This document shows positions 24,479 to 31,552 of a stretch of 32,559 bases of DNA, one piece after another. Numbering within the stretch: the first letter of the stretch is position 1; every line of letters starts with the position of its first letter. The stretch lies in the NCBI GenBank assembly GCA_902793335.1, contig CADBCZ010000033.1, positions 1 to 32,559 on the forward strand, in the 5' to 3' direction. Under the pieces are notes generated by a model. That model made no database searches. It was given only the letters and a program-made list of their open reading frames with translations, and was not told the origin of the DNA. The stretch is from an uncultured Lachnospiraceae bacterium (GTDB lineage: Bacteria > Bacillota > Clostridia > Lachnospirales > Lachnospiraceae). The position numbers and the translations under genes are program-made.

Positions 24479-26506
24479 TTACTGAACAACTATCTCTTTC
24501 ACAGCTGTATAGCTACCGTAGAGTTTCTTCTTGCCCGACTTCCTGTAAGGGCGCATCTTTATATAATATACTCCCGGTGCCAATCCCTTACGGCACGAGG
24601 TCTTTGAGTTCTTTTTAATCGTAGCAAGCTTGCTGTAGCTTCCATCCGGTGCTGTTGAATAGTAAACTTCATAACCTGCAGCATCTGAGTCTCTCTTCCA
24701 GGTAATTTTGACCGCCCCATCATTAACGACCTTAAATCCCTTAATACGTTTCGGACCAACCGTAACTTTACACTTGAGTGTCTTTTTACCCGAACCTCCA
24801 ATAAATGTTCCTACGATAGTGGTTGTTCCATATTTCTTTCCCTTAACCTTTCCCGAAACATTTACAGAAGCAATACGACTGTTTTTCGATTTCCAGGTAA
24901 CCTTTCTGTGAACATGCTCCGCAGCAAGGAGCTTGAGTCCCTGACTGTCGCCCTTTGAAACGCCCAGCTTTGATGAACTCAAATGGAAATTTGACTGTAC
25001 CTGTGTAACATCCGTGTACGCCTTAATTCTTGCGTTCGCCTTAAGCTTGGTTCCCATATCATACCATTTACTTCCAACCTTGATAAATGATTGATTTCTG
25101 GATACATTGGCAATAAAACGTATCCAGTCATTCTGAGGATTAAGATATGATGTATCGACACCGATATAAGCATTAGCTCCGGTCATTGTTTTAAGTCTTA
25201 TAACAACTGAAAAATACTCACCTGCTGTTAATGAGACCGGTTCGGGAAGCTGTATCTGCTGATACCCCGCATCAGACAATGTACCTTTGACAGTGGTTGT
25301 AAATGCCTTGGTTCCCGCTGTTGGCTTAGAGGATTTTGACAGTCCCGTATATACCTGCAGTTCATAGCTTGTTCCTGTATTGGTTGTAAATACGCTTACC
25401 GCCTTGAGCTCCTCGTTATTACTTCCCGCTCCCTTGGCTTTGAACACATTCGCATACCATTCTGCCGAGTTATAAGCATAAGAAGGATTTCCCGAACCGT
25501 CATACTGATAACAGTTGTTATACATCGACGACCTCGGAACCATTTCAAATGTTATAAGCTCTGTGATCGATTTATCTTCATATGACAGGTAAAAATATCC
25601 GTCTTTGCCAAATCCCTTTCCATAGCTGTTCTTTACAATCCATGCTCCGTCACGGTTAGGTTTATTGACAAAATTATCCTTTGAATAATTATCATCCCAT
25701 CCAACGATAGTAATGGCATGGTTTGCAGATTTTAAAGTAGTATAGTACGACGCTTTGTTCTTGTCATAATATGCAGATGAAAAATACATTCCCGCAGCAA
25801 CAGCTCCATGCTCCTTGATTGCACCTTTGATCTTATCAATAGTGGCATCAAGATTCACTGAATTATAGTTATATACATACAAATTCTTTACAGAATAATC
25901 TCCCTGATAGCACAGTGTATCGGCAGGCTTTGTCAGATAAGGCGACTGACTTTCCGTGTGAATACCTGCACCGGAAACAAGGGCAATTCCTGTGCCCTGC
26001 AAAGTTCCCGATGCGGTGAGATAATCATATCCTGTCCTTGCTATCATATTATAATCGCCACTGGTATATCCAAATGAATCCGTCTGTCTGTTATAGAAAA
26101 AATATGCAATGGAATTTTCGGAAATATCGATATCTTTACCCGCAAAACCATTCTTGATAAGGTTTGCCTCTATTACAGCAGCTGACGCAAATGACCAGCA
26201 GGTCTCATATTTTCCCTGATCCTTAACCGGGGTTATCCATCCCTGTTTTCTACTGTCAAATGAGCTCTCGTAACCGCCCAGTTTAGCAATTGCAGGAACA
26301 CTATCCTCATCATGTATGACAGCCGGGGTTATCCAATTATCGGATGTGACATATTCTTCTTTTGTTGCATTCTTTGCAGTTACAGTTGTATATCCGCAAT
26401 TAACACAAGCCCCGGCAGCTATCATTATTCCCAAAAGAGTTCGGGACACCACACGTTTTGCGTATCTGATCAAGTTGTCAGTTCTTATAAATCTTATTTC
26501 CTTCAT
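24479..26506 (-). CDS. Secreted papain-like (C1A) cysteine protease with lectin-like, Ig-like and Fn3 domains
   Basis: Predicted 675 residues. A basic stretch and hydrophobic core at about 22-45 form a signal peptide. The peptidase domain covers about 85-315, with oxyanion Gln97 and catalytic Cys103 in KDQGKYETCWSFAS, His263 in SANHAITIVGWD and Asn293 in VKNSYGKGFGKDG. A lectin-like beta domain follows (about 320-500). Next come a bacterial Ig-like segment (TWKSKNSRIASVNVSGKVKG, near 550) and a C-terminal Fn3-like module (ITWKRDSDAAGYEVYYST). This architecture is common in secreted proteins of gut Clostridia, where it is thought to degrade extracellular proteins. It follows the polyphosphate kinase gene by 39 bases and is probably co-transcribed with it, although no functional link is evident. 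Confidence 0.93.
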   Translation of the reverse strand: MKEIRFIRTDNLIRYAKRVVSRTLLGIMIAAGACVNCGYTTVTAKNATKEEYVTSDNWITPAVIHDEDSVPAIAKLGGYESSFDSRKQGWITPVKDQGKYETCWSFASAAVIEANLIKNGFAGKDIDISENSIAYFFYNRQTDSFGYTSGDYNMIARTGYDYLTASGTLQGTGIALVSGAGIHTESQSPYLTKPADTLCYQGDYSVKNLYVYNYNSVNLDATIDKIKGAIKEHGAVAAGMYFSSAYYDKNKASYYTTLKSANHAITIVGWDDNYSKDNFVNKPNRDGAWIVKNSYGKGFGKDGYFYLSYEDKSITELITFEMVPRSSMYNNCYQYDGSGNPSYAYNSAEWYANVFKAKGAGSNNEELKAVSVFTTNTGTSYELQVYTGLSKSSKPTAGTKAFTTTVKGTLSDAGYQQIQLPEPVSLTAGEYFSVVIRLKTMTGANAYIGVDTSYLNPQNDWIRFIANVSRNQSFIKVGSKWYDMGTKLKANARIKAYTDVTQVQSNFHLSSSKLGVSKGDSQGLKLLAAEHVHRKVTWKSKNSRIASVNVSGKVKGKKYGTTTIVGTFIGGSGKKTLKCKVTVGPKRIKGFKVVNDGAVKITWKRDSDAAGYEVYYSTAPDGSYSKLATIKKNSKTSCRKGLAPGVYYIKMRPYRKSGKKKLYGSYTAVKEIVVQ

Positions 26507-26545
26507 AAAAATACTCCATTTTCTTTCTTGTAATATATAAAACTA

Positions 26546-28018
26546 CTATTCCAAACGTTTCTCTATTTCAGTGATAATTGTTCGCAGCGCCTTTATTCTG
26601 GCATACTTCTTGTCATTTGATTCCAAAACAAACCACGGTGCATATGTAGTGTTGGTTTTTTCCAGCATCTCGTTAACAGCATCCTCATAAAGATCCCACT
26701 TCTCCCTGTTACGCCAGTCCTCATCGGTTATCTTCCACTGTTTCTCAGGCGTATTCTGTCTCAGTGTAAATCTTTCCAGCTGGGTATCCTTATCAATCTG
26801 TACCCAGAATTTTATAACAATTGCGCCCCAGTCCGCAAGTTCTTTTTCAAATTCATTAATCTCATAATATGCTCTCTGCCAGTCATTCTCACTGCAGAAC
26901 CCTTCTAATCGTTCCACCATCACACGGCCATACCAGGTACGGTCAAATATTGCAACATGTCCATCTTTGGGAAGTCTGTTCCAGAATCTCCAAAGATAAT
27001 GCCTTGCCTTTTCATGAGGTTCGGGACTTGCAATAGGATGTACCTCATAACCTCTCGGATCTAAGGCTGACGCAATACGTTTGATATTGCCTCCTTTACC
27101 CGCTGCATCCCAGCCCTCATAAGCGATGATTACAGGTATCTTCCTCTTATATATCTCATTGTGAAGCTGACGAAGTCTTCTCTGACACGCCTTAAGTTCA
27201 AGTCTGTATGCTTCATCAGACAGTTTCTTATCCTCAAGTGGAATATCCGCCAGTTTTTCTATAGGCTTGACCGGGAAGGTATTCTGCAATACAGGAACAG
27301 CCTTTGAATAATTCATCAATGCCGTATCAATTCCCGATAACAGAAGCTCTAACATCTGAAGCTCGGCCCATTTCTTATCGGTTGAGGATATGAGATACCA
27401 CGGTGCATTGGGCTGATTTGTCTCCTCAAGATATTCGTCAAAAACCTTCTTGCACTCATCATAGTTTTCATTCTGTTTTATATCCTTCTTAGATACCCGC
27501 CACTTTGTATTCTTGTCAGCAAGCAACAATTCCATACGTTTCTTCTGTTCCTTCTTTCCGATATGGAAGAAAAACTTCATCACAAGATATCCGTTATCTG
27601 TCAGCTGTCTCTCAAATCTCTTGATACTGTTGATTCTTTCTTTATATTTCTTTTTCTTTAGCTTTCCGGAGAGATACTCGCCTGTCACCTCATCCATCCA
27701 TCCACCTTCAAAGAACACAAGTTGTCCCGCTGCCGGAATCTTGACAAAATGTCTGTACAGGAACGGCTTTCTTCTCTCCTCATCAGTTGCCTCTTCCATA
27801 ACAGCAACCTTGAAAAATCTCGGATCCAGATTACGTATAATTTTTCCAAGCACACTTCCTTTGCCAGCTGCTCCCCATCCCTCTAATACAACCAGCACCG
27901 GAAGTTTCTTTTCCTTGATTTCTACCTGCTTAGATGCAAGATCTGCTCTTGCCTTCTCTAATCTCTTTTCAATCTCATCATCCTGTAACTTTTCTCCCCT
28001 GTTCCATTCTTTTAGCAT
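26546..28018 (-). CDS. Two-domain PPK2-family polyphosphate phosphotransferase (PAP type)
   Basis: Predicted 490 residues made of two PPK2 domains. The C-terminal domain (about 275-490) looks active: Walker A EGWDAAGKGG at 301-310, FDRTWYGRVMVER at 358-370 with the usual Walker B and lid residues, and the conserved ending TTYAPWFVLESNDKKYAR. The N-terminal domain (1-235) has a weaker loop, EGWGAAGKGS at 46-55. In place of FDRTWY it has FFEGGWM at 102-108, so it is probably catalytically impaired. This arrangement fits polyphosphate:AMP phosphotransferase, which makes ADP from AMP and polyphosphate; reverse use cannot be excluded. AGGAGAGGG precedes the ATG. The protease gene follows closely. 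No ppk1 or ppx is in the window. Confidence 0.93.
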   Translation of the reverse strand: MLKEWNRGEKLQDDEIEKRLEKARADLASKQVEIKEKKLPVLVVLEGWGAAGKGSVLGKIIRNLDPRFFKVAVMEEATDEERRKPFLYRHFVKIPAAGQLVFFEGGWMDEVTGEYLSGKLKKKKYKERINSIKRFERQLTDNGYLVMKFFFHIGKKEQKKRMELLLADKNTKWRVSKKDIKQNENYDECKKVFDEYLEETNQPNAPWYLISSTDKKWAELQMLELLLSGIDTALMNYSKAVPVLQNTFPVKPIEKLADIPLEDKKLSDEAYRLELKACQRRLRQLHNEIYKRKIPVIIAYEGWDAAGKGGNIKRIASALDPRGYEVHPIASPEPHEKARHYLWRFWNRLPKDGHVAIFDRTWYGRVMVERLEGFCSENDWQRAYYEINEFEKELADWGAIVIKFWVQIDKDTQLERFTLRQNTPEKQWKITDEDWRNREKWDLYEDAVNEMLEKTNTTYAPWFVLESNDKKYARIKALRTIITEIEKRLE

Positions 28019-28053
28019 ATGTACCCTCTCCTTTCGTTATCATACAAGCTACA

Positions 28054-28315
28054 AGATACTTGCGAAACTCTGTTTTTCTTCTTATCCTCTGTACATATTA
28101 TACAGTTCCAACGCTGGTACGCTTTCGCTGCTTGTCGCACGCAGCGGTACTAAACTCATGCTTCGCATTCGTCACCAAGTAGGTGCATGACACTAGAACT
28201 CACTCTGTTCGTTAAGTGTCATTGGAAGTGCCGGCGGCTCCAAAGCACCATGCTTATGGAATCTGTAAAATATGTACATAGCATAACCTTTCACATATGA
28301 GTTTCGCAACTATCT
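28054..28315. repeat. Palindromic intergenic element B, with long inverted terminal repeats
   Basis: The 315-base gap between two minus-strand genes is almost filled by this structure. The outer arms are AGATA and TTGCGAAACTC (28054-28070), paired with GAGTTTCGCAA and TATCT (28299-28315). The inner arms are GTACATATT and TACAG (28091-28105), paired with CTGTA and AATATGTAC (28263-28277). Inside are CGCTGC/GCAGCG (28126-28131, 28141-28146), ATGC-TTC-GCAT (28158-28168), TCATGC/GCATGA (28156-28161, 28185-28190), ATGACACT/AGTGTCAT (28187-28194, 28215-28222) and GTGC/GCAC (28228-28231, 28245-28248). Some of these are mutually exclusive. No open reading frame is credible and no clear target-site duplication is seen. 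Confidence 0.85.
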
Positions 28316-28333
28316 GCAGCAAACCACATCGAA

Positions 28334-29737
28334 CTACTTCTTCTTCCTTAGACTGTGATAAATGGTCCCCTTACTCAATTTGTGACCTCTATATTTAGCA
28401 AGTTCCGATACAGTAACAAGCTGATACCCTTTCTTCTTAAGTTTCGGTATCAGGTAAAGAGCTGCTCTCTTAGTTGGCTCATGAATATCATGCATAAGAA
28501 CAATATCCCCATCTTTAACGTTATTCATTACTGCTGATATTGTCTTGTCAGTATTTCTCGTCTTCCAATCCAATGTATCGATAGACCATAAGATGATCGG
28601 TTTACCAACAGCCCCCTGAACTGTCTTATCAACACCCCCGCCCGGGCAGCGCATGGTCACTGATTTCTTTCCTGTTATTTTCTTGATTTTTGCATCTGTG
28701 TCTGACATTTGTTTAGACACTTCTTTTGCTGAGAGCTTCGTAAGTATTGTGTGATCATAAGAGTGATTACCAATCTCGCATCCTATGTTATAAGCATTCT
28801 TAACAGCCTTCCTATAGCTATTGACATTACAACCCAAAACATAAAATGTTGCCCTTGCATCATTTTTCTTCAAGCAATCAACAATCTCCTGTGTATACTT
28901 TCCCGGACCGTCATCAAATGTAAGAGCGACCATCTTCTTATCAGGATCAATTTTGCTGGCAGCAACCTTTAACACCTTACTTTCTTTTTCTATAAATGTT
29001 CCATCCAAAACCGGTACGCGATACACGACCTTATATTTATAGGTTTTACCATTTCTAACGCTGTCATCTGTAAAACTCTTTTTGTCAGTCTCTTTAAACT
29101 TAATATATTTGCCCTTTGAATTATCTCTGTAAATGATATATTTGCGTGCAGCGGGAACTTCCTTCCATGTAAGTTTAATCTTATTCTTCTTGGTTACCAT
29201 TGATGAAACCAAAAAGCTGTCCGGCTCTAAAAAGCAGTGCGCCACATTAGACGGCGATGATACTTTCGTTTCATCCACGCCCACAGAAACAACATAGTAC
29301 TCATATAAGTTACCTTTCTCTACAGCCTTATCCTTGTAGGTCAACTTCTTAGTACTTGCTATCTCCTCAAAAACCTCATCCGAATCATCTTTATTTGTCG
29401 TTACTTTTCTGTATATACAATACTTAGTTACACCTGCAACCTCACCCCATGTAAGTTTTACAAAAGCTTTTCCTTCTTCACAGGTAAGATTAGCCGGTGG
29501 CAACATCACAATATTTTCAGTATTTGCCGGAACAGCAGGATCAATTGTAGTTTGTTGCTGGGTTGTATTGACTGTAGTCTGTGTAGTGTTATTGGCATCT
29601 GTCACCGTGACTGCATTCATCGCATGTGTTGTGATACTCCCATTCTTTATCACCACAATTGATATTATTAAAAATGCTACAACTTCCACAAATCTGATTA
29701 TTCGATTAATGTAATCGTATTCTTTAATTCTATTCAT
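28334..29737 (-). CDS. Membrane-anchored polysaccharide deacetylase with two Fn3-like modules
   Basis: Predicted 467 residues. A hydrophobic helix at about 17-31 follows a charged N-terminus, giving either a signal anchor or a signal peptide. A Thr/Asn/Gln-rich linker (40-75) leads to two Fn3-like modules (about 78-170 and 175-260), then a carbohydrate esterase 4 (NodB) domain from 268. The catalytic motifs are intact: TFDDGP at 273-278, HSYDH at 325-329 for the metal, RCPGG at 363-367, and LMHDIH at 414-419. The enzyme is expected to remove acetyl groups from peptidoglycan or other wall or dietary glycans. Its stop is 18 bases from palindromic element B. The gene diverges from the purF-like gene. 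Confidence 0.94.
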   Translation of the reverse strand: MNRIKEYDYINRIIRFVEVVAFLIISIVVIKNGSITTHAMNAVTVTDANNTTQTTVNTTQQQTTIDPAVPANTENIVMLPPANLTCEEGKAFVKLTWGEVAGVTKYCIYRKVTTNKDDSDEVFEEIASTKKLTYKDKAVEKGNLYEYYVVSVGVDETKVSSPSNVAHCFLEPDSFLVSSMVTKKNKIKLTWKEVPAARKYIIYRDNSKGKYIKFKETDKKSFTDDSVRNGKTYKYKVVYRVPVLDGTFIEKESKVLKVAASKIDPDKKMVALTFDDGPGKYTQEIVDCLKKNDARATFYVLGCNVNSYRKAVKNAYNIGCEIGNHSYDHTILTKLSAKEVSKQMSDTDAKIKKITGKKSVTMRCPGGGVDKTVQGAVGKPIILWSIDTLDWKTRNTDKTISAVMNNVKDGDIVLMHDIHEPTKRAALYLIPKLKKKGYQLVTVSELAKYRGHKLSKGTIYHSLRKKK

Positions 29738-29935
29738 ATGTCGCCACTCCTTGATGATATTCTAGTAGCTATAAGTATATCACGAACACTCATGAATATC
29801 TATACAATTATCAAGACAAAAAGAGGTGTCGCCACAACATTTTTTAATCATTAAAACGACAGCCCCTTCAGACTTGTACTTATAAATCTATGGCCTTCCA
29901 AAGAATAATTAATATTCATTTTTTCATTTTACCTC

Positions 29936-29964
29936 TTGTAAGTTCTGTTTTCGATTGTTATACT
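29936..29964 (+). promoter_or_regulatory. Promoter of the purF-like gene
   Basis: TTGTAA (29936-29941), 17 bases, TATACT (29959-29964). Transcription would start near 29971, giving a leader of about 85 bases. Confidence 0.7.
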
Positions 29965-29977
29965 ATAGACGCTGTTG

Positions 29978-30004
29978 TGAACAACTGCCGTATGCAATTG
30001 TTCA
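29978..30004. promoter_or_regulatory. Possible operator or leader hairpin upstream of the purF-like gene
   Basis: TGAACAA (29978-29984) and TTGTTCA (29998-30004) form a perfect inverted repeat with a 13-base spacer, beginning about seven bases after the predicted transcription start. The left half is itself part of a near-palindrome, GTTGTGAACAAC. The GAAC core recalls Bacillus PurR boxes, but the spacing differs and a PurR site is only a guess. Confidence 0.4.
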
Positions 30005-30055
30005 TTTAGTATTATTATTATTACATATAATCTAAGCAAGATAAAGGAGAATATC

Positions 30056-31465
30056 ATGGGCGGATTTTTTGGAGTAGTCGCTAAAGAAGATTGCGTATTC
30101 GATCTGTTTTTTGGAACTGATTATCATTCACATCTCGGAACAAGACGAGGCGGCATGGCTATATATGGCAAGAACGGTTTTAACCGCGCTATTCACAATA
30201 TTGAGAATGCCCCATTCCGTACAAAATTTGACAAGGATGTACGTGAAATGGAAGGAAATATGGGTATAGGATGTATATCTGATTACGAGCCTCAGCCACT
30301 GATTGTAAGATCACATCACGGCACTTATGCCATCACAACCGTAAGTAAGATCAACAACACAGAAGAGATTGTCAAACAGATATTTGACAACGGAAACTCA
30401 CACTTTTTAGAGATGAGTGGTGGAGATATCAATGCTACAGAATTGGTAGCAGCTATTATCAATCAGAAAGAGAATATAATCGACGGTATCAATTATGCCC
30501 TCAATCTAATAGACGGTTCACTAACACTCATGGTACTTACTCCTAAGGGTATATATGGAGCCCGAGACCGATACGGAAGAACCCCTCTTGTAATCGGCAA
30601 GAAAAAAGATGCATTCTGTCTCACTTTCGAGGACTTTGCCTATCGCAACCTTGGATATGAGAACTATAAAGAATTAGGTCCGGGTGAAATTGTTGTCGTA
30701 GATACAGATGGCGTCAAAACTTTGGTTCAACCGGGAAAAGACAAGAAAATTTGTACATTCTTATGGGTATATTACGGATATCCTTCAAGCTCATACGAAG
30801 GAATCAGTGTCGAGAAGATGAGATATAACTGTGGTGCGTGTCTTGCCAAACGTGACGACGCCAAACCCGATATCGTTGCAGGCGTTCCGGACTCAGGAAC
30901 AGCTCACGCAGTCGGATATTCCAATGAATCAGGAATTCCTTTCTCAAGACCATTTATCAAATATACACCAACATGGCCAAGATCATTTATGCCTACAATA
31001 CAGAGCAAGCGTGATCTTATTGCCAAAATGAAGATACTTCCTGTCCATGATCTTATCAAGGATAAGAGTATTCTTCTCATAGACGATTCTATCGTTCGAG
31101 GAACACAGCTTAGAGAAACCACAGAGTTCTTATATCAAAGCGGTGCAAAGGAAGTACATATAAGACCTGCCTGTCCACCTCTTCTTTATGGTTGCAAATA
31201 CTTAAACTTCTCCCGTTCCTCATCTGAAATGGATCTTATAACCAGACGTGTTATCGCCAGATTAGAAGGTACAGAGGATGTATCTGATGAAGTATTAAAA
31301 GAATACGCCGATCCTGAATCAGCAAAATACGAGCAGATGCTTGAGGAAATCAGAAAAGAACTCAACTTTACATCTCTTCGCTATAACAGACTTGACGATA
31401 TGTTAGAATCAGTCGGTATTCCGAAAGAACACCTGTGTACTTACTGCTGGGACGGCCGTGAGTAA
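30056..31465 (+). CDS. Amidophosphoribosyltransferase (PurF) paralogue without a glutaminase site
   Basis: Predicted 469 residues with PurF architecture. The C-terminal phosphoribosyltransferase part is intact: PRPP motif ILLIDDSIVRGTQ at 339-351 and VAGVPDSG near 274-281. The Cys residues that bind an iron-sulphur cluster in Bacillus PurF also appear to be present (Cys233, Cys380, and Cys461/Cys464 in CTYC). The N-terminal glutaminase part is not functional. The protein begins MGGFFGV where PurF has the catalytic N-terminal Cys (CGVFG). GHVRYST is replaced by GIGCISDYEP, and the HNG oxyanion motif by KINN. It may use ammonia directly, work with another glutaminase, or be regulatory. AAGGAG precedes the ATG. 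No other purine genes are visible, and a group II intron lies just downstream in the opposite direction. Confidence 0.88.
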   Translation: MGGFFGVVAKEDCVFDLFFGTDYHSHLGTRRGGMAIYGKNGFNRAIHNIENAPFRTKFDKDVREMEGNMGIGCISDYEPQPLIVRSHHGTYAITTVSKINNTEEIVKQIFDNGNSHFLEMSGGDINATELVAAIINQKENIIDGINYALNLIDGSLTLMVLTPKGIYGARDRYGRTPLVIGKKKDAFCLTFEDFAYRNLGYENYKELGPGEIVVVDTDGVKTLVQPGKDKKICTFLWVYYGYPSSSYEGISVEKMRYNCGACLAKRDDAKPDIVAGVPDSGTAHAVGYSNESGIPFSRPFIKYTPTWPRSFMPTIQSKRDLIAKMKILPVHDLIKDKSILLIDDSIVRGTQLRETTEFLYQSGAKEVHIRPACPPLLYGCKYLNFSRSSSEMDLITRRVIARLEGTEDVSDEVLKEYADPESAKYEQMLEEIRKELNFTSLRYNRLDDMLESVGIPKEHLCTYCWDGRE

Positions 31466-31482
31466 TATATAATCGAGTAGGA

Positions 31483-31506
31483 GGGAAAATTAAATAAATT
31501 TTTCCC
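31483..31506 (-). ncRNA. Group II intron domain VI hairpin
   Basis: GGGAAAATT (31483-31491) pairs with AATTTTTCCC (31497-31506) with one bulged T, immediately 3' of domain V on the minus strand. This is the expected place of domain VI with the branch-point region. The exact branch adenosine cannot be fixed. Confidence 0.65.
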
Positions 31507-31515
31507 GACCTCTCA

Positions 31516-31549
31516 CACCACCGTACGTACGGTTCCGTATACGGCGGTT
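31516..31549 (-). ncRNA. Group II intron domain V
   Basis: On the minus strand CGCCGTA (31546-31540) pairs with TACGGTG (31525-31519). TACG/CGTA caps it with a GAAC tetraloop (31535-31532), and a CG two-base bulge lies on the 3' side (31527-31526). This is the canonical domain V shape. Confidence 0.85.
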
Positions 31550-31552
31550 CAA

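Larger units (their letters stand above)
29738..30055. other. Divergent intergenic region between the deacetylase and purF-like genes
   Basis: This 318-base stretch holds no gene. It contains the purF-like promoter (29936-29964) and an inverted repeat (29978-30004). It also has a palindrome, TTTTAAT-C-ATTAAAA (29842-29856), enclosed by TGTCG/CGACA (29827-29831, 29857-29861), whose function is unclear. I found no convincing minus-strand promoter for the deacetylase gene. Confidence 0.6.

Noticed and set aside
28091-28105. Minus-strand TATAAT within element B as a promoter for the polyphosphate kinase gene
   Set aside because: No acceptable -35 hexamer at 16-18 bases; the match is explained by the inverted-repeat arm.
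27513-28190. 225-residue open frame on the plus strand
   Set aside because: It is antisense to the PPK2 gene and runs into palindromic element B; its Ser/Leu-rich composition is typical of a mirror frame.
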